From positions 1,178,001 to 1,242,000 of the forward strand of contig NC_027861.1 of assembly GCF_000187245.1 (NCBI RefSeq): a stretch of 64,000 nt of DNA. Direction: 5' to 3'. Numbering within the stretch: position 1 is the first letter of the stretch; the number at the start of each line of letters is the position of its first letter. The position numbers and the translations under genes were made by a program. Source of the DNA: Ogataea parapolymorpha DL-1 (taxonomy: Eukaryota > Ascomycota > Pichiomycetes > Pichiales > Pichiaceae). Below the pieces are notes generated by a model. The model was given only the letters and a program-made list of their open reading frames with translations, was not told where the DNA came from and did not search any database. Shown piece after piece: positions 1 through 8,204 of this stretch.

Positions 1-1141
1 CTTGGTGGTGGAATGCGGCTCCAGCAAGCTTGGTTTTCTTCTTGTTGGCAGGAAATTCAAACTCGTTGATCGAGACCTCTGTTTTATTTGATCCCTGCGC
101 TGTGGCATCCACAAAGTCTCTGCCCAGAATCTGGCTAATTTCTCCTAATGAATCGAAAACAGAAATCGGTGAGCTGATCACCTCCTGGTACGTGTAGTTG
201 TACCGCGCCATCTGCGACTTGATGTAGCTCTCCAGGAGTCCAGACCGCACCACATCCTTTTTTTCAGCCACTTTCACTACAAATGCAAGATCTCCTGCAA
301 GGAAGATCAGTTTTCTCGGCAGTGGTGCCACCTCAACCAAATAGGTCTTGCCCCTTAAACTGAGGCGGTACGCAGACTCGTAGTCTGATGCGGGTGAGTC
401 GAAGTAGAAGTTCAGCTCGCTGCTGTCCTTGTTTTTCGCATCTATGCAGCCAGGCCACGGAGTTCTAACGTTGGACCCTAAAACTCCAGCAACAAAGCAG
501 TTGGGTTTCTGCTCCAGCAGAGGAATAAGATCGTGCATGTCAATCCAGTCTTTCCAATGGAAATCGAACTCTGGGATCGGCGCCTTGGGATTATGCTGAA
601 GTTCGACGAGATGCCGCTTGATCGCCTCATAATAAACTGCATGTGTCGCACGCAGATCCGAGGTTTCTCGGGCATGTTTGTAGGGTGCGTTGGGCAGCAC
701 TGTCACATCGGCGGTGTAGGGGAACTCGAGAAGCCGATTTTGAGACTGCTTGTTCTCCTCCATCAGCTCGTTCTTGGCATCTGGCTTGGTATGTTTCCTG
801 CTGAAAATTGCTCCAAGAGAACGTAATGAAAACGATTGCGAGCTTTCATGTGCACTGTAGTCCCCCTTAGACTGGAACTTGTTCAGAACCATGATGAACG
901 CAATCAGATACAGCAATGGAATCACAACCTTGACGTATCTGTGTCGTCTCCATCGGCCCACCAGTATCCAGAAAGATTTTCTTTGTTTTCCTGCTAGATA
1001 AGTATCGCTATCAGAGGACATGCTAGTCCGACTGCTGCTCCTTGACTTCGGCCTCAGCTTGTCCTTGCGCACGCGCTTGCTGGCAGTTGTCGGTAGTCCT
1101 TCACTTTGAGAACTGCTTCTAAGAAAAATATGATCAGACAT
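1..1141 (-). CDS. Putative beta-1,2-mannosyltransferase (BMT/GT91 type), 3' end cut off by window edge
   Basis: An open frame of 380 codons begins at the ATG at 1141-1139 and runs off the left edge without a stop. The layout is that of a Golgi type II membrane protein: a basic, serine-rich cytoplasmic tail of about 70 residues, one hydrophobic anchor (VVIPLLYLIAFIMVL), then a lumenal stem and the start of a catalytic domain. The pieces FHWKDWIDMHDLIPLL and KTYLVEVAPLPRKLIFL resemble the N-terminal part of the fungal beta-mannosyltransferase family (Candida Bmt, Pfam PF12141), which adds beta-1,2-mannose to cell-wall mannan. That assignment rests on remembered motif similarity. The catalytic core lies outside the window, so function and completeness cannot be judged. 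It is divergent from RIB5 across about 1 kb. Confidence 0.55.
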   Translation of the reverse strand, partial: MSDHIFLRSSSQSEGLPTTASKRVRKDKLRPKSRSSSRTSMSSDSDTYLAGKQRKSFWILVGRWRRHRYVKVVIPLLYLIAFIMVLNKFQSKGDYSAHESSQSFSLRSLGAIFSRKHTKPDAKNELMEENKQSQNRLLEFPYTADVTVLPNAPYKHARETSDLRATHAVYYEAIKRHLVELQHNPKAPIPEFDFHWKDWIDMHDLIPLLEQKPNCFVAGVLGSNVRTPWPGCIDAKNKDSSELNFYFDSPASDYESAYRLSLRGKTYLVEVAPLPRKLIFLAGDLAFVVKVAEKKDVVRSGLLESYIKSQMARYNYTYQEVISSPISVFDSLGEISQILGRDFVDATAQGSNKTEVSINEFEFPANKKKTKLAGAAFHHQ

Positions 1142-2138
1142 GGCTACCGCGTTCTGTGAGCGTGGGCAACGGAGCAAACCTGGTCTGTTGAAACGGCAGT
1201 TTAGCACCTGAGGTAGCGGAAAGAACACAGTTCAAAGAAGAAAGTTTTACTTTTGTATGACATTCTTTAGCTGTCTCTAGGGCCCAGATTTAGTGACTGG
1301 CCAGCTGGCACTTGCAGATAAAACCCCTACACCACTTAAAAAATTTACTAATTTATTTTACCTCTTATGCGAGGCAGGTTATCAACCTGCTTTTGCACTA
1401 GCTTTTTTTTTTGGTGTAAATGTGTGCAATATTCAAAGGCCAGGGCTCGTGAGCATCGAGATCCAGCCTCTGCAATTGCGAGTCGATATATGGGATTCGT
1501 TTACCACAGTACGCCACAGAGCAGGCCTGTTGGCCGTAGGTGAGTATGGTGATAAATCCCAAACCTGTTCCGCTAAGAAACAATGGCCACATTGCGTCTT
1601 AACGGGACAAAGCTTGAAACAAAGAAAGACAAATTTTTTCAATTCCCGACTGAAACTTGGCCGATGTGTTACCACGCTTATGTAATGCCGGCAACTGACG
1701 CACAGATAATACAACGGTTGCAGGTGTAAGGGTGCGGGAGGCTGGAGTATACATGGATCGATTCGTCACCGTATGAAGGTGCAAGGTCATGCACGATGCA
1801 TAGTTCTCCTTTTGGGTGTGGTAGGAGTAATGACAGCAAGTTTGTGAATTAGATAAACTAGCGACTCATACCCTGACTTTTGAGCGAATCGAAAAGAATA
1901 TTGGTTCAAATGCTGGCTATAGAACTTAATGTACAAGCATGCTTATTAGAAGAAAGGCCGGACTGTGACAACAAGTTCGCTAAGTGCATTTAGGGATCAA
2001 CAAAAAGGTCACCACGGATCAAAATGACGTCCAAAACGGAGGCTCTTTTCGACTCATGTAATATTTAGCTAAGCAAGTAAATAAATCACCGAATTGCCAA
2101 TTATTTTATGATTCAAAGTTACATAATCAAACTTAGTC
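1142..2138. other. Intergenic region, divergent promoters of BMT-like gene and RIB5
   Basis: About 1 kb separates the two divergent starts, long for this compact window. No credible coding sequence, tRNA or repeat was seen. A 7-bp perfect inverted repeat with a 3-nt loop lies at 1374-1390 (GCAGGTT, AACCTGC). GATAA motifs occur at about 1316, 1551 and 1853. CGACTCAT occurs twice (about 1861 and 2050). The last 100 bp before RIB5 are AT-rich, as expected of a yeast promoter. Confidence 0.5.
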
Positions 2139-2825
2139 ATGTTCACCGGTATCGTTGAGACCATTGGGACCATCAAGGAGGTGAAGAAGGTGGGCGACAA
2201 CGACGACCTTGATATTGTCATTTCTAACGCCTCGTCAATTCTCGGCGACTGTCATTTGGGCGACTCGATCGCCGTCAATGGTACTTGTTTGACGGTCACA
2301 GAGTTCACTGATTCAGAGTTCAAGGTTGGTGTTTCGCAAGAGACTTTGCGCAAGACCAACTTTGGAGAGCTGAGTGTTGGCGATAAGGTGAATCTGGAGA
2401 GAGCAGTTTCAGGCGACGTGAGATACGGAGGCCATATGGTGCAAGGCCATGTTGATACCGTTGCCAGTATTGTTGGCAGAGAGCCAGATGGAGATAGCAT
2501 CCAGTTTGAGTTTGAGTTGCGCGACAAGGAGTTTATTAACTACATTGTTCCAAAAGGATTCATCTGTGTCGATGGGACCAGTCTGACTGTGATTGATGTG
2601 AACTACGAGAAAGCCAGATTTAAAATTATGATGGTGTCTTACACACAATCCAAGGTGATCATGCCACTAAAGAAGATCGGCGATAAAGTCAATATCGAGG
2701 TCGATGTGACCGGCAAGCTGATCGAGCGTCAGATCCAGGTCTCTTTGCAGAATAAGGAGAGCGCGTTTGGAAAAATATTGGAGGAGCTTGTGGAGAGAAA
2801 AGTTAGGGAAGCATTGCAGAGATAA
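2139..2825 (+). CDS. RIB5: Riboflavin synthase
   Basis: This 228-residue protein is a complete riboflavin synthase alpha-type enzyme, which dismutates two 6,7-dimethyl-8-ribityllumazine molecules to riboflavin and an aminopyrimidine. It shows the expected internal duplication of two lumazine-binding barrels, about residues 1-97 and 98-198. The first opens with the family signature MFTGIVE and holds NGTCLTV; the second holds QGHVDTV and the matching DGTSLTV. The C-terminal helix (about 200-228) would drive trimerisation. Length matches the family and the ATG gives the canonical N-terminus, so the start is firm. It is cytosolic in yeasts. The stop lies 11 bp from the stop of the convergent SQT1 gene, so the 3' UTRs must overlap. 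Confidence 0.96.
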   Translation: MFTGIVETIGTIKEVKKVGDNDDLDIVISNASSILGDCHLGDSIAVNGTCLTVTEFTDSEFKVGVSQETLRKTNFGELSVGDKVNLERAVSGDVRYGGHMVQGHVDTVASIVGREPDGDSIQFEFELRDKEFINYIVPKGFICVDGTSLTVIDVNYEKARFKIMMVSYTQSKVIMPLKKIGDKVNIEVDVTGKLIERQIQVSLQNKESAFGKILEELVERKVREALQR

Positions 2826-2836
2826 TGAATATTAAA

Positions 2837-4051
2837 TTATAGGGCAAACACCAAGGAGACACCCTCGTCTCCTGCCGTAATCAGTCTAATCTTGGAGTTG
2901 TCAAGCGCAAAATCCAGAACGCCCATGTGGTGGCCCACGTAGGCGTATAGCTGCTCGCCTGTTCTTGAGTCCCATTTGTACACCTTTCCGTCCATAGACG
3001 CTCCCAAAAGCAGCGGTGAATTTTCGAGGAATTGCAGTTTAGTCACTGCATCCGAGCATTTGAGAGTGCGTCTCACCTTCCACGTTTTGGTGTCAAATAT
3101 GAAAACGTCTCCAGAAACAAGGCCCAGAGCAGCAAGGGACAGGTTGGGGTCTCTACACCAGCTGATACTCTCAATCGAAATCTCAAAAACGTCCTGGCCC
3201 TCCTGCAACTCCAAAACCCTGAACGAATTTTGGATGGCACCGGTTTCGCTGTTGATCACCACCACTTGCGAGTCCCTCGAGCCAACAACCAGCGCCTTTC
3301 CGTTCGGGTCGGCCTCCATCGAAACCCACGGAGTTACCACCCCCTTGAGTCCCGAGTCAGCGTCGATTTTGTAAATTTGTGTCTGCGTGAAACAGTTCCA
3401 TCCGATAATAGAGCCGTCCTCCGAGATGGTCACCAGATTCAGCTCGTCCAGGTTGTCCACGTTGATGAACATCCCATTGGTGCACTCCATTGAGTGCGAA
3501 AAACCTGTAAATATCACCTCTAAAGTGGGCTCGATTTGGTAGACCCACACGGAGCCGTCACTTGCTCCGAATGCAAAAACGTTCTGTTTAGGATGCACCT
3601 TGATCCACGTGATCTCCTCGACATCCTCCAACGTGCCATATAAATTCCAAACCTGAAACTTCTTGGACGCCTTATGCACTAGCACTTTGCCTGTCATGTC
3701 TCCGGTGACAAGGTACGAGCCGTCTGCAGTGAATCCTCCGGCGATCACAGATTCCGTATATCCCTCGAGCTTGGCAACCTGTTTCGTCGGATTGGTGTGC
3801 GAGGTCCATAGATACGCAACATTGTCGCCTCCTCCTGTCATGATCAAGGGCACAGAAGGATGCGTTGCCACCACAAAGACGGAATCTTGGTGGTTATCGA
3901 AGTAACCCTGAGAATTATTGCTCAAGTCGACCTCTAATGGCTCATCATCTTCGTCCATCTCATCCTCACTGTGGAACTGTTCTGCGCCTGTGTCCTCGAC
4001 GACCTCTTCAACCTCCTGAAGGTTGACGTACTCTGGCTCTTCGCTATCCAT
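2837..4051 (-). CDS. SQT1: WD40 ribosomal-protein chaperone Sqt1
   Basis: This is a 404-residue protein with a very acidic N-terminal segment (about residues 1-45, rich in Glu/Asp) followed by WD40 repeats filling the rest. The junction reading DSVFVVATHPSVPLIMTGGGDN and the repeat order match the Sqt1/AAMP family. In Saccharomyces Sqt1 is the dedicated chaperone of uL16 (Rpl10), binding its nascent N-terminus with acidic surfaces and supporting late 60S assembly; that role is taken from family knowledge. Saccharomyces Sqt1 is 431 residues, so this copy looks complete. It is head to head with PRP46, with only 51 bp between the start codons. Confidence 0.9.
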   Translation of the reverse strand: MDSEEPEYVNLQEVEEVVEDTGAEQFHSEDEMDEDDEPLEVDLSNNSQGYFDNHQDSVFVVATHPSVPLIMTGGGDNVAYLWTSHTNPTKQVAKLEGYTESVIAGGFTADGSYLVTGDMTGKVLVHKASKKFQVWNLYGTLEDVEEITWIKVHPKQNVFAFGASDGSVWVYQIEPTLEVIFTGFSHSMECTNGMFINVDNLDELNLVTISEDGSIIGWNCFTQTQIYKIDADSGLKGVVTPWVSMEADPNGKALVVGSRDSQVVVINSETGAIQNSFRVLELQEGQDVFEISIESISWCRDPNLSLAALGLVSGDVFIFDTKTWKVRRTLKCSDAVTKLQFLENSPLLLGASMDGKVYKWDSRTGEQLYAYVGHHMGVLDFALDNSKIRLITAGDEGVSLVFAL

Positions 4052-4102
4052 TAGTAATTAAATTTAAAAAAAAATTATTTTGATTATTTTTTTTTGCTTT
4101 TT
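4052..4102. promoter_or_regulatory. 51-bp bidirectional promoter between SQT1 and PRP46
   Basis: The two start codons face away from each other with only 51 bp between them. The sequence is almost pure A/T, with poly(dA) on one side and poly(dT) on the other, typical of a nucleosome-depleted yeast promoter. The 5' UTRs and core promoters must be very short or overlap the neighbouring coding region. Confidence 0.7.
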
Positions 4103-5353
4103 ATGACCTCATCTTATCGCGAGATACAACGTCTGCGAGACCAGTTGTTTTCAGACTCGATCGACATTCCTCTGGATGGGGCTTACGCAAGGACGATAAA
4201 GCGTAATGAGCTGGGCCCCTTTCCTCTGCCAAAACACATTGAGGCGAAGCTGGGGCAGCGGTCCATCCTGGACAAGCTTCGAAACCAGCCCATCAATTCC
4301 AGCTCAGACTCGGCTCTCGTTCTTGCAAATAACGTCCTTACCAAGGAGGATCTCACCAACCCTGCATTGGTTCCGCTTTTCGACAATAAACCGCACCAAA
4401 AATATCATCATAGCAACTGGAAATTACACAAAGTCCTGCTCGGTCACACAGGCCAGGTCACCTCTGTCACGTTTGATCCTTTCAACAAATACTTTGCCAC
4501 TGGGTCTGCTGACAGCACGATCAAAATATGGAACTTGGCAGCCTCTAGGTTAGACCTCACTTTAACGGGTCATATTATGGCAGTCCGAGGATTGGTGGTT
4601 TCAGACAGACATCCGTACATGTTCAGTTGCTCAGAGGACAAAACAGTTAAGTGTTGGGATCTGGAAAAGAACGCTGTGATTAGGGATTATCATGGACATC
4701 TTAGTTCTGTCTATACTATTGACCTGCACCCAACTCTGGATTTAATCGTGACGGCTGGCCGTGACTCTAGTGTTCGAGTTTGGGATATTCGAACAAAAGT
4801 GGCTGTTTATACATTCACAGGCCACAAGTCGAGCGTCAACATGGTGAAGACACGAGCCACGAATCCCCAGGTTATCAGCTCTTCCATGGACTCTACCGTC
4901 AAAACCTGGGACCTGATTGCGGGAAAATGCGACAAAACATTGACATATCATTCCAAATCTGTGCGCTCATTTGCTCTTGGATCTAACGATCAGCAGTTGG
5001 TCTCTGCCTCATCCGATGGAATCAAAAAGTTCCAGCTACCAGAGTGCACTTATTTGCAAAATTTCGAGTTTTTCAACACCAACAAAATAGAGCAGGGAAA
5101 CACAATCATCAACACACTAGCTTCCAACTCTGACGGGGTCATGTTTGGAGGCTGTGATGACGGCAAGTTTGCTTTTTGGGATTGGGAATCGGGCGAAATT
5201 TTCCAACAGGGGCAGAACGTCGCCGTGCCAGGATCGCTGGCTGGAGAAACAGGTATTTTGTGCTCCAAGTTCGACCAGAGTGGTCTGCGGTTGATAACCG
5301 GAAACGTCGACAAGAGCATCAAAATATGGAGACAGATGGATGAGGCTGTCTGA
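4103..5353 (+). CDS. PRP46: Pre-mRNA splicing factor Prp46 (PLRG1), WD40
   Basis: A 416-residue protein with a short N-terminal region (about residues 1-110) and seven WD40 repeats. The repeats show the very regular PLRG1/Prp46 pattern, with GSADSTIKIWNL, CSEDKTVKCWDL, GRDSSVRVWDIR and SSMDSTVKTWDL as successive blades. Prp46 is part of the Prp19-associated complex (NTC) and contacts the catalytic spliceosome, so it is nuclear. The frame is open three codons upstream, but only from a TTG; the first ATG is at 4103. Saccharomyces Prp46 is 451 residues, so the length is normal. It shares a very short promoter with SQT1 and ends 50 bp from the ATG3 stop. Confidence 0.93.
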   Translation: MTSSYREIQRLRDQLFSDSIDIPLDGAYARTIKRNELGPFPLPKHIEAKLGQRSILDKLRNQPINSSSDSALVLANNVLTKEDLTNPALVPLFDNKPHQKYHHSNWKLHKVLLGHTGQVTSVTFDPFNKYFATGSADSTIKIWNLAASRLDLTLTGHIMAVRGLVVSDRHPYMFSCSEDKTVKCWDLEKNAVIRDYHGHLSSVYTIDLHPTLDLIVTAGRDSSVRVWDIRTKVAVYTFTGHKSSVNMVKTRATNPQVISSSMDSTVKTWDLIAGKCDKTLTYHSKSVRSFALGSNDQQLVSASSDGIKKFQLPECTYLQNFEFFNTNKIEQGNTIINTLASNSDGVMFGGCDDGKFAFWDWESGEIFQQGQNVAVPGSLAGETGILCSKFDQSGLRLITGNVDKSIKIWRQMDEAV

Positions 5354-5403
5354 CTTATTGCCGTTGAACCGTGTTGAATTATATATATTATGTACCCTTT
5401 GCT

Positions 5404-6423
5404 TCAAAATGCATCCATGGTATAGTCGTACTCAATTCCAGGTGTTACACTAGCAATGAACTTCAGGAAAATCACCAAGTACTGGTCCACGCGAATAATG
5501 CCTTCCTCCCCTTGCTCAACGTTTTCCCAATCATCTTCTTCGTCGGCATTCTTGCCGTCTGCAAGACCAAGCTTGGCCACCCCCGTCACCAGATCCTGGT
5601 CCCTTATCTTTTTCGCCTGCGCAGCATGTGCAGCACGCTTCATCAAAACCCTCATCACGTTAGCGTGACGACAAGGATGGATTGACACGGAAGTGGTATT
5701 GGACAAAAATGGTGCTTTCTCAATCGTCACAGTTTTCTGTCTGTAGTCGCTGGCAATGTCTTCAAACATCTCGTTTGGTGATAATGGCACACCATTCGAG
5801 TTGAAACCAACTAAATACATTTTAGGAACCCGATAAGACGTCGAGTAGGTGATGTAGAGATCGTAGTTTCGTTTCTTTGGGTCGTTGATGATGCCGCCCT
5901 GTCCTGCATCGTTCGCAAGGTCACTTTCCTCCGCTGTCTCGTCGATAAGTTCATCAATGTCATTTATTTCGTGCTTTCCAGAACCCTCATGCTGTGCAAC
6001 CCTTTCTTCTGGTGAAGACGCGCCACTTTCAGTCATCTCGATGTACTTAATTGAATGTCGCCGCTCGGCCTCTGTGTCGCACCGCTGAGGAGCCACACTC
6101 TCCACATTGGTGCTGGTCCACCCGTCTTCTTCTTCCATCATCTCGGCCTCTTTCTCCGTGTGCTCGTAGTCTGCTGCCCTGACATAAGAAGGAACATGCC
6201 GCGTCACTAAAAACTGTTTGTCGTTTGGGAGGAAATCGCGCTTCTTAGACTCTGGTGCAGGTGACCATTGCCATGTGGGGAACTTGTAAACAAGATAGTC
6301 GCCTGCAGCAACAAACTCCTCAGGAGTAATCTCCCCCGTGTCCGTAAACGTGGACTTGTGGCTGATTGGCGTCAAATATTCCCTTAGAGAGCTGAAAGTG
6401 GATCTGAGGTATAGACCTGTCAT
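5404..6423 (-). CDS. ATG3: Autophagy E2-like conjugating enzyme Atg3
   Basis: The 339-residue product is a complete Atg3, the E2-like enzyme that receives Atg8 from Atg7 and transfers it to phosphatidylethanolamine on the growing phagophore. The N-terminal part carries the membrane-facing amphipathic segment and the E2 entry sequence (GDYLVYKFPTWQW, residues 41-53). An acidic, disordered insertion follows (about 85-185). The catalytic motif HPC sits at 249-251, making Cys251 the Atg8 thioester residue. The C-terminus ends in the conserved block FLKFIASVTPGIEYDYTMDAF. Start and length agree with the family (Saccharomyces 310 residues). It is divergent from PRO3 over 288 bp. In methylotrophic yeasts Atg3 also serves pexophagy, which is family knowledge. 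Confidence 0.95.
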   Translation of the reverse strand: MTGLYLRSTFSSLREYLTPISHKSTFTDTGEITPEEFVAAGDYLVYKFPTWQWSPAPESKKRDFLPNDKQFLVTRHVPSYVRAADYEHTEKEAEMMEEEDGWTSTNVESVAPQRCDTEAERRHSIKYIEMTESGASSPEERVAQHEGSGKHEINDIDELIDETAEESDLANDAGQGGIINDPKKRNYDLYITYSTSYRVPKMYLVGFNSNGVPLSPNEMFEDIASDYRQKTVTIEKAPFLSNTTSVSIHPCRHANVMRVLMKRAAHAAQAKKIRDQDLVTGVAKLGLADGKNADEEDDWENVEQGEEGIIRVDQYLVIFLKFIASVTPGIEYDYTMDAF

Positions 6424-6711
6424 GTCTTAAAGATAGAAGTAGAGTATATGATAAAATAACACTTTATTTGTATGATCACTAGATTCCGAATATGTCTTGT
6501 ATGGTTTGAGCCAGGTTATTGTAAAGCGCTAATATCAGCCCTGTTTCTCAGCCAGGAAAATCTAGATTCCTTCAGTTGCCTTTAAATAAGATTATATTGT
6601 CCCATTACATTTTAACTTTATCATAAATACGGGGTCCACCCTCGCACCAAGTGGTTTTTGAACGAACACTAATTTTCATTCTTGTAAGATCTGCTGCTCA
6701 CAACTATAAAC

Positions 6712-7545
6712 ATGCCGTTGGAAAATTATACTCTCACTATTCTTGGTTGCGGAACAATGGGGACAGCTGTGCTGGCTGCTATGCTCCAAACCAAGTTCGA
6801 ACCCTACCCAGCCAAAATTATCTGCTGCACTAACTCTGAGAAGTCCGCCCTTAAGCTGAAAGAAACCTATGGGGACAAGATTGAAGTCTCTTTCGGTGCT
6901 GCAAACAATGCCAAGGCCGTCGGGCAAGCCGAGATCCTCATGCTGGGATGTAAGCCTTTCCTCTGTGAACAGGTGTACGACCAAGTCAAATCCCATCTAC
7001 CAGGAGACCAGCTTGTGATTTCTCTACTAGCTGGCTGGTCAATCGATCAATTGAGAATGTGGTCACCTAAAGCCGGAAAAATTGCTCGTGTGATGACTAA
7101 CACTCCTGCTAAGTTTGGCTGTGGTGTGGCCGTGGTGTCGTTTTCCGACGAGTGTCTTCCTCACGAGGATTTCGTGCTGAAGATTGTCGGCGGAGTTGGA
7201 ACCGCCATTAAGCTTCCCGAAAGAAACCAAGACGCTGCTACCGCATTAGTTGGATCGGGTGTGGCGTTTTCTCTGCTATTCATGGAAGCTCTGACGGAAG
7301 GAGGAATTAGAATGGGTATTCCGGCTGCTATTGCCCAAGAATGTGCTGCTAAAGTGATGGAAGGTACTGCAAAGATGGTCAAAGAAACTGGCCAGCATCC
7401 AGGCGCCTTGAAGCTTGCTGCTTGTACGCCTGGTGGCTGTACCATTGGCGGCTTGTTGGTGATGGAAGATAAGGGAGTCAGGAGCGGTGTGAGTCGTGCG
7501 GTCGAGGAGGCCACCAACATTGCCTCTCAATTGGGTAAAAAATAA
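6712..7545 (+). CDS. PRO3: Pyrroline-5-carboxylate reductase
   Basis: This 277-residue enzyme carries out the last step of proline synthesis, NAD(P)H-dependent reduction of 1-pyrroline-5-carboxylate to proline. The N-terminal Rossmann fold has the dinucleotide signature GCGTMGTAVLAAM (residues 12-24). The C-terminal dimerisation domain has the P5CR signature around ALTEGGIRMGIP and the block HPGALKLAACTPGGCTIGG. Length is close to Saccharomyces Pro3 (286). The start is the first ATG and needs no extension. Its TAA ends one base before the stop codon of the convergent ILM1 gene, an extreme tail-to-tail packing. Confidence 0.95.
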   Translation: MPLENYTLTILGCGTMGTAVLAAMLQTKFEPYPAKIICCTNSEKSALKLKETYGDKIEVSFGAANNAKAVGQAEILMLGCKPFLCEQVYDQVKSHLPGDQLVISLLAGWSIDQLRMWSPKAGKIARVMTNTPAKFGCGVAVVSFSDECLPHEDFVLKIVGGVGTAIKLPERNQDAATALVGSGVAFSLLFMEALTEGGIRMGIPAAIAQECAAKVMEGTAKMVKETGQHPGALKLAACTPGGCTIGGLLVMEDKGVRSGVSRAVEEATNIASQLGKK

Positions 7546-7546
7546 T

Positions 7547-8110
7547 CTATTTGTCTTCAAACTCCCTCATAATCTTCTTCATTTCAATCTCCTGAAGGTC
7601 TTTGGTGAGTTTTTCCTCCTCTTCCTCATTGAGCTCGCCTCTTTCGTACTTATCTTTTAACTCCAAAGCCCTCTTTTGCTCATTTTTGGCTCTTTCCACT
7701 TTTTCCTCCCTCAACGAGCTGAAAATCAAGACAGAAAACCAGATCTCCATAAAGCAGTAGCCAAAGATCAACGAATTGGAAATGATTGGGTTTCCTCCCA
7801 TGTATGAGTAGAACACCAGAGCGAAGTGGACAAGAAGTCTCGTTGGGATAGTGGCCTCAAAATAACCGTGGTTCCCATCCAGAAGAGGCACCAAGTCGCT
7901 CAGCGCGGTCATAAACAAGAGCAATGCCAGGGCCCCGTAGATAGAAGACCCTTCTGTCGTTAACAAAAGGGGCATATTCATGGACGAGGCAAGGATAATT
8001 AACCCTTCGTACTCGAGCACGGACTTGGGATCTGTGAGCAAGAGATATGACACAAATGCATAGAATGCGACTCTGATAGAATTCACGAGGTTAGAAGACA
8101 GAATCGCCAT
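7547..8110 (-). CDS. ILM1: Ilm1-family ER membrane protein
   Basis: A 187-residue multi-span membrane protein with about four hydrophobic segments in residues 10-145 and a charged, Glu/Lys-rich cytosolic tail (about 146-187). The stretch NSIRVAFYAFVSYLLL near the start, DLVPLLDGNHGYFEATIPTR and the block FGYCFMEIWFSVLI correspond to Saccharomyces Ilm1 (203 residues). Ilm1 was named for a role in mitochondrial DNA maintenance, yet is located in the ER; its biochemical activity is unknown. I chose the ATG at 8110, which gives an N-terminus matching Saccharomyces. The frame continues upstream only to a GTG. Convergent with PRO3, 1 bp between stops. Confidence 0.85.
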   Translation of the reverse strand: MAILSSNLVNSIRVAFYAFVSYLLLTDPKSVLEYEGLIILASSMNMPLLLTTEGSSIYGALALLLFMTALSDLVPLLDGNHGYFEATIPTRLLVHFALVFYSYMGGNPIISNSLIFGYCFMEIWFSVLIFSSLREEKVERAKNEQKRALELKDKYERGELNEEEEEKLTKDLQEIEMKKIMREFEDK

Positions 8111-8204
8111 GATGAACGTGGATAAGTTGAAAATTATGCCGCGTTTTTTCCCTCGATCTGATACACCCAACACCGGGGGCTCGATTTATTAAAAAGTTCT
8201 ATTA

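Noticed and set aside
1374..1390. 7-bp hairpin in the RIB5 upstream region as a terminator or riboswitch
   Set aside because: Hairpin terminators are bacterial, and no conserved FMN riboswitch elements were seen; likely chance.
1293..1685. 130-codon frame upstream of RIB5
   Set aside because: Starts with GTG, no recognisable domain, and several overlapping frames on both strands look equally random.
1903..1920. tRNA B-box-like GGTTCAAATGC
   Set aside because: No A box, acceptor stem or cloverleaf around it.
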